Of a stretch of DNA of 64,000 bases, positions 42,852-51,482 are shown piece after piece. Origin of the DNA: a bacterium (GTDB taxonomy: Bacteria > Pseudomonadota > Alphaproteobacteria > Rhodobacterales > Rhodobacteraceae); NCBI GenBank assembly GCA_016124195.1, contig WGOE01000006.1:434001-498000 (forward strand), in the 5' to 3' direction. Each line of letters begins with the position of its first letter. The stretch's first letter is position 1. Both the position numbers and the translations under genes were made by a program. The notes below the pieces were generated by a model, which saw only the letters and a program-made list of their open reading frames with translations, searched no databases and was not told where the DNA came from.

Positions 42852-43712
42852 TTACCCGGGCACCACAGGCTGCCAGCCTGCCATGCGGTTGCGAAACCAG
42901 GTGCGCTGGCGTTTGGCATATTGCCGCGAGGCGAGGACGGCGGCCGACCGCGCCGCCTCCAGAGTGGCGCGGCCCTGCAGATGCGCGATCAGTTCGGGCG
43001 CGCCGATGGCCCGCGCCCAGGGCCGCTCGGGCTGCCAGAAGGGCAGGGCGGCGCGCACCTCGTCCAGGGCGCCCGCCTCCAACATGGCGGAAAACCGTGC
43101 GTCGATCCGCGCGTCCAGCCAGGGGACCGTGGGGCGCAGCACCAGCGCCTCGACCCGGTCGAGGGGCAGAAGGGCCGGCGCCCCCGCGGCCTGCCAGTCG
43201 GCCAGCCCGCGGCCGGTTGCCCGCAGCACTTCCCAGGCGCGCTGGACCCGCATCGGATTGGCCAGATCGGTGCGCGCCGCCGTGGCCGGGTCCAGCGCCG
43301 CCCGCATTACCTCGACCCCGCCCGACTGGCGCAGGGCATCGGCCTCGGCCCGCACTTCGGCCGGGATCGCCGGCACCTCGGCCAGACCTTCTGTCAGCGC
43401 GCTGAAATAAAGTCCTGTGCCGCCCACGATCACCACGGGCCGGGCCAGCAGCCCCGCCACCTCGCGCAGCCAGGTGCCGACCGAATAATCCCGGTCGCGC
43501 CCGACATGGCCGTAAAGCGCATGGGGCAGCGCCGCCACCTCGGCCGGCGAGGGGCGCGCCGTCAGCACCGACCACATGTCATAGACCTGCAAAGCATCGG
43601 CATTGACGATCACCCGCCCGTCGCGCGCCGCAATCTCCATCGCCAGCGCCGATTTGCCGCTGGCCGTTGGCCCCGCGATCAGAACCGGCCTTTCGCGCGA
43701 AATCGTCTTCAT
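42852..43712 (-). CDS. miaA: tRNA dimethylallyltransferase
   Basis: [63 protein letters not shown]. Confidence 0.95.
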   Translation of the reverse strand: MKTISRERPVLIAGPTASGKSALAMEIAARDGRVIVNADALQVYDMWSVLTARPSPAEVAALPHALYGHVGRDRDYSVGTWLREVAGLLARPVVIVGGTGLYFSALTEGLAEVPAIPAEVRAEADALRQSGGVEVMRAALDPATAARTDLANPMRVQRAWEVLRATGRGLADWQAAGAPALLPLDRVEALVLRPTVPWLDARIDARFSAMLEAGALDEVRAALPFWQPERPWARAIGAPELIAHLQGRATLEAARSAAVLASRQYAKRQRTWFRNRMAGWQPVVPG

Positions 43713-43756
43713 TCAGGCCAAAATACTCCGGGGGCGCGGGGGCAGGCCCCCGCTGG
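43708..43756. repeat. Dispersed intergenic repeat copy overlapping the miaA start codon
   Basis: CTTCATTCAGGCCAAAATACTCCGGGGGCGCGGGGGCAGGCCCCCGC. Confidence 0.75.
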
Positions 43757-43837
43757 GCGCGGTCCACAGGTTGAACCTTCCGGCGTTTTGGACCATTTTG
43801 CGGCCCAAGCCAACCCGGGCACGAACAAGAGGCAGCC

Positions 43838-44566
43838 ATGACCGAAACCGACCACAAGATCACCTATTCCCGCGTCATGCTGAAAATCTCGGGCGAGGCG
43901 CTGATGGGCGATCTGGGCTATGGCCTGCACCCGCCCACCGTGACCCGCATCGCGCAAGAGGTCAAATCCGTGCGCGATCTGGGGGTTGAGATCTGCATGG
44001 TGATCGGCGGCGGCAATATCTTCCGTGGCCTGCAAGGCTCGGCCCAGGGGATGGAGCGGACGACGGCCGACTATATGGGCATGCTCGCCACCGTGATGAA
44101 TGCCCTGGCCATGCAGGCGGCGCTCGAATCGCTCGGCGTGCACACCCGCGTCATCTCGGCCATCCCGATGGATCAGGTCTGCGAGCCCTATATCCGCCGC
44201 CGCGCCGTGCGCCACCTGGAAAAGAAGCGCGTCTGCATCTTTGCCGCCGGCACCGGCAACCCCTATTTCACCACCGACACCGCAGCCACCTTGCGCGCGA
44301 ACGAGATGGCCTGCCAGGCGATCTTCAAGGGCACCAAGGTCGATGGCGTCTATGACAAGGACCCCAAGAAACACCCCGATGCCCGCCGCTACGAGGCGGT
44401 CAGCTATGACGAGGTGCTGCAAAAGCACCTGGGCGTGATGGATGCCTCGGCCATAGCGCTCGCCCGCGACAACGACCTGCCGATCATCGTCTTTTCGCTG
44501 GATGAGCCGGGCGGCTTCAAGGGGATCCTGTCGGGCCAGGGCACCTACACGCGGGTGCATGGCTGA
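43838..44566 (+). CDS. pyrH: UMP kinase
   Basis: [16 protein letters not shown]...[34 protein letters not shown]. Confidence 0.96.
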   Translation: MTETDHKITYSRVMLKISGEALMGDLGYGLHPPTVTRIAQEVKSVRDLGVEICMVIGGGNIFRGLQGSAQGMERTTADYMGMLATVMNALAMQAALESLGVHTRVISAIPMDQVCEPYIRRRAVRHLEKKRVCIFAAGTGNPYFTTDTAATLRANEMACQAIFKGTKVDGVYDKDPKKHPDARRYEAVSYDEVLQKHLGVMDASAIALARDNDLPIIVFSLDEPGGFKGILSGQGTYTRVHG

Positions 44567-44599
44567 GGCGCACCAGCGCGAGCGCGCCCCTTCGCGGCG

Positions 44600-46159
44600 T
44601 CAGAACAGCTCGAAATTGGCGGCGGTCAGCGCGGTGACCCCGTCCAGCACGGCAATGTCGATGGCCGCTTGCGCCCCGGTTCCGTCCGGGTCCCAGGACA
44701 GCATGTGCGTCGCGGAATCGAAAAGGAACGTATCCTCCGCCGCGGTGGCCGCCGTGCCATTGACCAGATGCAGCGTCGTCGTGCCGCCCCATTCGGTGAC
44801 GTGGAATTGCAGATAATCCTGCTGCGCATCGGCCGCGACGTGAAAGTCCTTCACCACGTCATGTTCGCCGATTTCGCGGAAGTGGTTCCAGACGAAGGTG
44901 TCGTGGCCAAGTCCGCCGCGCAATATGTCATTGCCCTCCTTGCCCTGCAGCCTATTGGCCGCGGCATTGCCGATGATCAGATCGTTGTAGCGCGTTCCGT
45001 CTATGTTTTCGATCGAGAAGGCAGCTTCCGTATTGCCGAACCCGTCATCGACGATCTGACCGCTTTTGAGTGCCAGATTGACCCGGACGCCATGTTGGCC
45101 CTGGCCGGCGAAGGATTGATGAAAATCGACGGTGTCATTGCCGCCCCTCCCGTAATAGGTATCCTTGCCTTCGCCGCCGGAAAAGTAATCATTCCGCGCC
45201 GATCCAAGGAAGGTATCGGCAAAGCGCGTGCCATAGACCCCGTGGATATTTACCGTGTGATCGTAGTTGCCAAATCCGTCGCGGATCGTGCCGATATCCT
45301 GGCCATTCACGACATTCACGCCCAGATTGGCCAGGATTCCCCGGTTGCCGCCTGTCCAGACATCCTGGCTGTAGATCGCGATATCTCCGGCGGTGCCGCC
45401 GACGATCTTGTCAGACCCGCGCAGGCCGGCGAAATCGACCTCGGTCGCCCCGCCCACAAAGACGTCATGTGCGGCCGAGCCATGGATCTCCTCGATGCCG
45501 CTGAAGTGATCGTAAAAGCCGTAAGGATCCAGTATCAAGCCCTTGTTCACGTTCACCGAAATCCCGTGCAGCATCGGGATGCCCTCGTTCCACTGGGTCT
45601 GGTCGTAACTCAGCGTGTCATAGCCGTCGCCGCCATTCATCGTGTCGCTGCCCATGCCGCCCCGGATGAAATCGTCGCCCGCCCCCATATCGAAGCGGTC
45701 GTTGCCGGCATTGACCCCGACCAGTCCGTTCCAATCGCCGCCGGCCGTGCCGATGATCGTGTCATTGCCCGACAAGAGCTGGGACCAGGCATTCTTGACC
45801 TCGGAACCCGAGAAATTGCCGTTTCCATCGGTAAAGCCGAATTCATAAGAGGCGAAAAGCCCCAGATCGCTGGCGAGGCTTCCGGCTGCGATGCCGGTGA
45901 CGCTCAACACGGTCTGGCCATTGCCGTCGGTGATGGCCAGGGCCGTCATAGTGCCCGCGGTGGGGGTCGTGCCATCATAGGCGAACCCGCTGCCCTGCGC
46001 CGTGACCGAATAGCCGGCAAAGGTGGTTCCCGGCAGATATGTGTACGAGAATGCGGTGCCGCTGTGTGTGCCGATCGTCACGCCATCGGCCGCCGCCAAC
46101 AGATTGCCCGGCCAGAAGTCGAGGGTAGAGTACAAGTCCGTCAGTGTCACAAGTGCCAT
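44600..46159 (-). CDS. RTX-type calcium-binding protein
   Basis: GNDRFDMGAGDDFIRGGMGSDTMNGGDGYDTLSYDQ, GGEGKDTYYGRGGNDTVDF, GKEGNDILRGGLGHDTFVW; C-terminus DGVTALTAANFELF resembles type I secretion signals. Confidence 0.88.
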   Translation of the reverse strand: MALVTLTDLYSTLDFWPGNLLAAADGVTIGTHSGTAFSYTYLPGTTFAGYSVTAQGSGFAYDGTTPTAGTMTALAITDGNGQTVLSVTGIAAGSLASDLGLFASYEFGFTDGNGNFSGSEVKNAWSQLLSGNDTIIGTAGGDWNGLVGVNAGNDRFDMGAGDDFIRGGMGSDTMNGGDGYDTLSYDQTQWNEGIPMLHGISVNVNKGLILDPYGFYDHFSGIEEIHGSAAHDVFVGGATEVDFAGLRGSDKIVGGTAGDIAIYSQDVWTGGNRGILANLGVNVVNGQDIGTIRDGFGNYDHTVNIHGVYGTRFADTFLGSARNDYFSGGEGKDTYYGRGGNDTVDFHQSFAGQGQHGVRVNLALKSGQIVDDGFGNTEAAFSIENIDGTRYNDLIIGNAAANRLQGKEGNDILRGGLGHDTFVWNHFREIGEHDVVKDFHVAADAQQDYLQFHVTEWGGTTTLHLVNGTAATAAEDTFLFDSATHMLSWDPDGTGAQAAIDIAVLDGVTALTAANFELF

Positions 46160-46478
46160 GTCTTCCTCCAATTCCAATGAGTCTTTCAATGCTCCGCGGA
46201 TTTTAGCGCGGGGGAAAACTATTGGACCGCAAGGTCGACAGGGCAACTCACAATTGCCCGCCGTGGCCGAATCCGCGGCGATGAGGCGACTTTTATGGGC
46301 TCCAGCCGGGCAAATACAATCATAGCCAGCAAATCAGCCGCATCGTTCCGCCTGGACGTGTGCCGCTTCGGCCAGCCTGCCCGGGGCAGGATCTGACGCG
46401 CCCCCTGTACGCCCCCCGCGGCTTGCTGTTATAGAACCCCAAGACCCCGAAAGCGGGGCGCATAGAATGAGGATCCCC

Positions 46479-47045
46479 ATGTCGCAAGACGACCTTGAGA
46501 TTGACCTTGACGCGATTCAACGCCGCATGGACGGGGCTTTGGCGGCGCTCAAGAACGAATTTGCCTCGCTGCGCACCGGGCGCGCCTCGGCCAGCATGCT
46601 GGACCCGATCCAGGTCGACGCCTATGGCCAGATGACTCCGATCAACCAGCTTGGCACGATCAACGTACCCGAACCGCGCATGGTGGTGATCAATGTCTGG
46701 GACAAGGGCATGATCAACAAGGTGGAAAAGGCGATCCGCGAAAGCGGCCTCGGCATCAACCCGGTGACCGACGGCCCCTTGATCCGCCTGCCGATCCCGG
46801 AGCTCAACGAACAGCGCCGGCGCGAGCTGACCAAGGTCGCCGCCCAATATGCCGAAAGCGCCAAGGTCGCCATCCGCAACGTGCGGCGCGACGGGATGGA
46901 CCAGATCAAGAAGGCCAAGGCCAGCGGCATGGGCGAGGACGACCAGAAGATGTGGTCCGACGAAGTGCAGGAATTGACCGACAAGGCGATCCTGATGGTT
47001 GACCGCTCGCTCGAATCCAAACAGCAAGAGATCATGCAGGTCTGA
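46479..47045 (+). CDS. frr: Ribosome recycling factor
   Basis: [54 protein letters not shown]. Confidence 0.97.
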   Translation: MSQDDLEIDLDAIQRRMDGALAALKNEFASLRTGRASASMLDPIQVDAYGQMTPINQLGTINVPEPRMVVINVWDKGMINKVEKAIRESGLGINPVTDGPLIRLPIPELNEQRRRELTKVAAQYAESAKVAIRNVRRDGMDQIKKAKASGMGEDDQKMWSDEVQELTDKAILMVDRSLESKQQEIMQV

Positions 47046-47112
47046 CGGCGGCGCCCCCGGTTCGGGGCGCAGGGTGTTCGAGTTACCACAACCCAGGGCG
47101 GGGAGACATTTC

Positions 47113-47868
47113 GTGGGCGCAGGCGAGAAGGACAAGGCGGATCGGCTGCACCCCGAGGCAACGAAACCCGCAGCGCATGTGGCCATCATCATGGACGGCA
47201 ACGGCCGCTGGGCGACGCAAAAGGGCTGGCCGCGTCTGGTCGGCCACAGGAAGGGTGCCGAACGGGTCAAGGAGATCGTGCGATGCGCGCCGGATCTGGG
47301 CATCAAGTGGCTGACGATCTACGCCTTTTCAACCGAGAACTGGAAACGATCCACTGAAGAGGTCCTGGGCCTCATGTCGATCTTTGCGCGCTACATCGAA
47401 CGCGAGGCCGACCGGCTGGCCGCGGAATCGGTGCGGATGCGCTTCATCGGCGACCGGTCGCGGCTTGACCCGCGCCTGCAGCGCCTGATGGCCGGGATCG
47501 AGGCGCGCACCGCGCCCTTCTCGCGGCTGAACCTGACGGTGGCGATCAATTACGGCGGTCGGGATGAATTGACCCGGGCCGTGCGCGCCATAGCCCAAGA
47601 GGTGGCAGAGGGCCGGATCGCGGCGGGCGATGTGACCGACGCGCTGATCTCGGCCCGGCTCGATACCGCCGATCTGCCCGACCCGGATCTGGTGATCCGC
47701 ACTTCGGGCGAGACGCGGACCTCGAACTTCCTGCCCTGGCAGGCGGCCTATGCGGAATTCGAATTCACCCGCACGCTCTGGCCCGATTTCACCCCGGCGG
47801 AACTGGCGCAGATCGTGTCGCGGTTCGGCAACCGGGAACGGCGTTATGGCGGGGTGGCGCGGGCATGA
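47113..47868 (+). CDS. uppS: Isoprenyl transferase (undecaprenyl diphosphate synthase)
   Basis: GTG start after GGGGAG; HVAIIMDGNGRWATQKGWPRLVGHRKGAE; RTSGETRTSNFLPWQAAYAEF. Confidence 0.94.
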   Translation: MGAGEKDKADRLHPEATKPAAHVAIIMDGNGRWATQKGWPRLVGHRKGAERVKEIVRCAPDLGIKWLTIYAFSTENWKRSTEEVLGLMSIFARYIEREADRLAAESVRMRFIGDRSRLDPRLQRLMAGIEARTAPFSRLNLTVAINYGGRDELTRAVRAIAQEVAEGRIAAGDVTDALISARLDTADLPDPDLVIRTSGETRTSNFLPWQAAYAEFEFTRTLWPDFTPAELAQIVSRFGNRERRYGGVARA

Positions 47869-48707
47869 CCTCTGACCGGCCCGGCTCCAGCCTCCCGCCC
47901 GCCAACGCCCGTGCCCCGGCCGCAAGTGCCGGGCGCTGGGGCGATCTGGGGGCGCGGGTCATGTCGGGTCTGGTCCTGGCCGGGGTCGGGGTGCTGGCGG
48001 TCTGGCTCGGGGGCGAGGTCTTTGTGGCGGCGGCGGCGCTGGCCTTCGCCGTGATGGCGTGGGAACTGGCCGCGCTGAGCGATGCGCCCGGGCAGGTGGC
48101 GCTGCGGCTGGGGATCGGCGCGCTGGCCGGGGTGGGCGTGCTGGTGGCGCAGGCCGGCGGATGGGCCATGCTGGCGCTGGGGCTGGCACCCTTGGCCATG
48201 GCCGCCACCCCGCGCCGGGAAAAGCCGCTGATGGTGGCCTATGCCCTGGCCATGCTGATCGCTTCGGTGGGGATCGTGGATCTGGACCGCCGCGGTGCGG
48301 TGATCGTGGTCTGGCTCGTGCTGATCGTGGTTGTTTCGGATGTGATGGGCTATTTCGCCGGGCGCCTGATCGGCGGCCCTCTGTTCTGGCCGGCGATCAG
48401 CCCGAAAAAGACCTGGTCGGGCACCATCGCGGGCTGGCTGGGCGCTGCGGCGCTGGGGGCGGGTTTTGCGGTCTGGCAGGGCCATGGCTGGGGGCTTGTC
48501 TACATCTCGCCGCTCGTGGCCATGGCGGGGCAGGCCGGCGACATCGTGGAAAGCCTGATCAAGCGGCGCGCCGGGGTCAAGGATGCCTCGCGGCTGATCC
48601 CGGGCCATGGCGGCCTGCTGGACCGGTTTGACGCGCTGATCGGGGCGACGCTGGCGGTGCAGCTGTTGCAGATGCTGCTGCCCCTGCCGCTGGGGCTTGC
48701 GACATGA
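47865..48707 (+). CDS. cdsA: Phosphatidate cytidylyltransferase
   Basis: GPLFWPAISPKKTWSGTIAGW; GDIVESLIKRRAGVKDASRLIPGHGGLLDRFDAL. Confidence 0.95.
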   Translation: MTSDRPGSSLPPANARAPAASAGRWGDLGARVMSGLVLAGVGVLAVWLGGEVFVAAAALAFAVMAWELAALSDAPGQVALRLGIGALAGVGVLVAQAGGWAMLALGLAPLAMAATPRREKPLMVAYALAMLIASVGIVDLDRRGAVIVVWLVLIVVVSDVMGYFAGRLIGGPLFWPAISPKKTWSGTIAGWLGAAALGAGFAVWQGHGWGLVYISPLVAMAGQAGDIVESLIKRRAGVKDASRLIPGHGGLLDRFDALIGATLAVQLLQMLLPLPLGLAT

Positions 48708-49885
48708 GCCCGCCGCGCCGCGTTTCCGTTCTGGGCGCGACCGGATCTGTCGGTCAGAACACCGTCGATCTCCTGGAGCGGGCCGAGGACGTCGAGGTCG
48801 TGGCCCTGACCGGCGGGCGCAATGTCGCGCGCCTGGCCGAGATGGCCCGCGCCCTGCGGGCCGAGGTCGCCGTGGTGGCCGATGACGCGCTTTTGAACGA
48901 CCTGCGCGCGGCGCTGGCGGGCAGCGGAATTGCCGCCGCGGCCGGCCCCGCAGCGATTGCCGAGGCCGCGGCACGGCCGGCCGATTGGGTCATGTCGGCC
49001 ATCGTGGGGGCCGCGGGACTGGCCCCGGGCATGGCCGCGCTGGGGGCAGGCGCCACCTTGGCGCTGGCCAACAAGGAAAGCCTGGTGACCGCGGGCTCCT
49101 TGATTCTGTCGACCGCCGCCCGGCACGGCGCGCGCATTCTGCCGGTGGACAGCGAACATTCCGCCATCTTCCAGGCGCTGGCGGGCGAGGATATCTCGAC
49201 CGTCGAGCGCATCATCCTGACCGCCTCGGGTGGGGCGCTGCGCGACTGGCCGGTCGAACGGCTGGCCTCGGCCCGGCTGGCCGACACGCTGGCCCATCCC
49301 AACTGGGTCATGGGGCAAAGGATCACCATCGACAGCGCCTCGATGTTCAACAAGGCGCTGGAAGTCATTGAGGCAAAAGAGTTCTTTGGCGTAACGCCAG
49401 ATCAGGTCGAAGTCATCATCCACCCTGAATCCATCATCCATTCGGCGGTGGGTTTTCAGGATGGCGCGGTCATGGCGCATCTGGGGGCGCCCGACATGCG
49501 CCATGCCATCGGCTATGCGCTCAACTGGCCGGTCCGCGCGGCCCTGCCGGTGGCGCGGCTGGATTTCGCGGCCCTGGGCAAGCTGACCTTCCGCGCGCCC
49601 GACCTTGACCGCTACCCTGCGCTGCGGCTTGCGCGCGAGGTGATGCAGGCGGGCGGCATGGCGGGCTGCGTCTTCAACGCGGCCAAGGAAGTGGCGCTGG
49701 ATTTCTTCGTGGCCGACCGGATCGGATTTCTCGACATGTCGGTGCTGGTCGAGGCCACGCTCGCGCGGCTTGCCGCCGACAGCGGCTTTGGCCAGGCGGC
49801 GACAAGCCTTGACGATGTGCTGGCGATGGACCACCTCGCAAGGACGCTCGCACGCGAAGAGGCCTCGCGCCGGGCAAAACAATAG
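48704..49885 (+). CDS. dxr: 1-deoxy-D-xylulose-5-phosphate reductoisomerase
   Basis: RVSVLGATGSVGQNTVDL; LALANKESLV; PVDSEHSAIFQ; NWVMGQRITIDSASMFNKALEVIEA. Confidence 0.96.
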   Translation: MSPPRRVSVLGATGSVGQNTVDLLERAEDVEVVALTGGRNVARLAEMARALRAEVAVVADDALLNDLRAALAGSGIAAAAGPAAIAEAAARPADWVMSAIVGAAGLAPGMAALGAGATLALANKESLVTAGSLILSTAARHGARILPVDSEHSAIFQALAGEDISTVERIILTASGGALRDWPVERLASARLADTLAHPNWVMGQRITIDSASMFNKALEVIEAKEFFGVTPDQVEVIIHPESIIHSAVGFQDGAVMAHLGAPDMRHAIGYALNWPVRAALPVARLDFAALGKLTFRAPDLDRYPALRLAREVMQAGGMAGCVFNAAKEVALDFFVADRIGFLDMSVLVEATLARLAADSGFGQAATSLDDVLAMDHLARTLAREEASRRAKQ

Positions 49886-49915
49886 GGCAGGGCTGGAATA
49901 TTGGATTTGGCAGGC

Positions 49916-51241
49916 ATGATTTCGGATCTTGGCGGCACGGCCTGGACCTTGGGCACCTTTCTGGTGGCGATCGTCATCATCGTGACGGTGCATGAGTTCG
50001 GTCATTACATCGTCGGGCGCTGGACGGGCATCCATGCCGAGGTCTTTTCGCTGGGCTTTGGCAAGGTGATCTGGTCGCGCACCGACCGGCGCGGCACGCG
50101 CTGGCAGATCGCGGCCCTTCCGCTGGGCGGCTATGTCAAGTTCAAGGGTGATGCCGATGGCGCCTCGCGGCCCGACAAGGGCGCGCTCGTGGGCCTTTCG
50201 CCCGAAGAGCGGCGCCACACCATGCATGGCGCGCCGCTCTGGGCGCGGTCGGCCACGGTGGTGGCGGGGCCGCTGGCCAATTTCATCCTGGCCTTCCTTC
50301 TGTTCTTCGGCGTGATCATGGCCAAGGGCGTCGCGGTCGATCAGCCGCTGATCGGCACCCTGCGCGACGTGCCCTTTGCCACGCCCAGCCTGCAGGTCGG
50401 CGATCTGGTCACCGCGATGGAGGGGCAACCGACGCCCGACCTCGCCTCGTTCTTCACGGTCGCCGACGGGCTCAGCGACAAGGCCTCGGTCACCTACCAG
50501 ATCACCCGCGATGGCAAGAGCCTGAGCGTGCAGGGCCCCAACCCGCTGCCGCCGGTGGCCGACAGCGTGCAACCGCAAAGCGCGGCCCTAGATGCGGGGA
50601 TTGCGGCGGGCGATGTGATCCTGAAGGCCGCGGGTCAGGACATCGCCAGCTTCAGCCAGTTGCCCAAGCTGGTCGAGGCCACCTCGGGCAAGCCGATCGG
50701 CCTGACGGTCTGGCGCGCCGGCAAGACCTTTGACGTGACACTGACCCCGCGCCGCCGCGATCTGCCCACGGCGGATGGCAGCTTCGAGACCCGCTGGCTG
50801 ATCGGCATTTCGGGCGGCGTGCTGTTCGATCCGGTCACCCGGGCGCCCTCGGTGACCGAGGCGGCCACCACGGCCTGGAACCAGGGCTTCTTCATGGTCA
50901 AGACCAATCTGTCGGGCCTGGGCTACATGCTGGCCGGCAAGATCAGCAGTTGCAACATGTCGAGCCCGATCGGCATGGCCAAGGTGGTCGGCGCCGCGGC
51001 ACGGACCGGCTGGGAGACTTTCCTGCAGACCGTGGCGCTGGTATCGCTGTCGATCGGGCTCCTGAACCTGTTCCCGATCCCGGTGCTGGACGGCGGCCAT
51101 CTGGTCTTTCACATCTGGGAGGCCACGACCGGCAACCCGCCCAGCGATCGCGTCTTGCAGGTGCTGATGACCATCGGACTGGCGCTCCTGGTGGCGCTGA
51201 TGCTGTTTGCGGTGTCCAACGATCTGTTCCGCTGTTCGTGA
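49916..51241 (+). CDS. rseP: RIP metalloprotease RseP
   Basis: VTVHEFGHYIVGRWTGIHAEVFSLGFGKVI (HExxH); PDZ; LFPIPVLDGGHLVF. Confidence 0.94.
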   Translation: MISDLGGTAWTLGTFLVAIVIIVTVHEFGHYIVGRWTGIHAEVFSLGFGKVIWSRTDRRGTRWQIAALPLGGYVKFKGDADGASRPDKGALVGLSPEERRHTMHGAPLWARSATVVAGPLANFILAFLLFFGVIMAKGVAVDQPLIGTLRDVPFATPSLQVGDLVTAMEGQPTPDLASFFTVADGLSDKASVTYQITRDGKSLSVQGPNPLPPVADSVQPQSAALDAGIAAGDVILKAAGQDIASFSQLPKLVEATSGKPIGLTVWRAGKTFDVTLTPRRRDLPTADGSFETRWLIGISGGVLFDPVTRAPSVTEAATTAWNQGFFMVKTNLSGLGYMLAGKISSCNMSSPIGMAKVVGAAARTGWETFLQTVALVSLSIGLLNLFPIPVLDGGHLVFHIWEATTGNPPSDRVLQVLMTIGLALLVALMLFAVSNDLFRCS

Positions 51242-51444
51242 AACCGCGTCAGGCCGCAGCGCGCGGTTTGACAGGGCGGGGCCATGCAGCGAAGATGGCC
51301 ACAGGATATGGTGTCACGAGCATCCGACCTGCACAGGGAATCGCCCCTGTCGCGGTTTCAGGGATCACCTTCGCGCGAGGCAGACTTATCCACAGGAAAT
51401 GGCCGAAAGCCGGCCGAGCCTGTCTGCCGCGCCCTCGCGCGGTT

Positions 51445-51473
51445 TTGACAAGGCCGGGACAAGAAGCTAGTCA
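51445..51473 (+). promoter_or_regulatory. Putative promoter upstream of bamA
   Basis: TTGACA 51445-51450, 17-nt spacer, TAGTCA 51468-51473; spacer/-10 resemble the fabZ element. Confidence 0.5.
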
Positions 51474-51482
51474 GGGTTCAAG

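Noticed and set aside
41938-43575. 545-aa ORF suggesting a domain fused to the AraC regulator
   Set aside because: The extension overlaps miaA in another frame; AraC starts at 42735.
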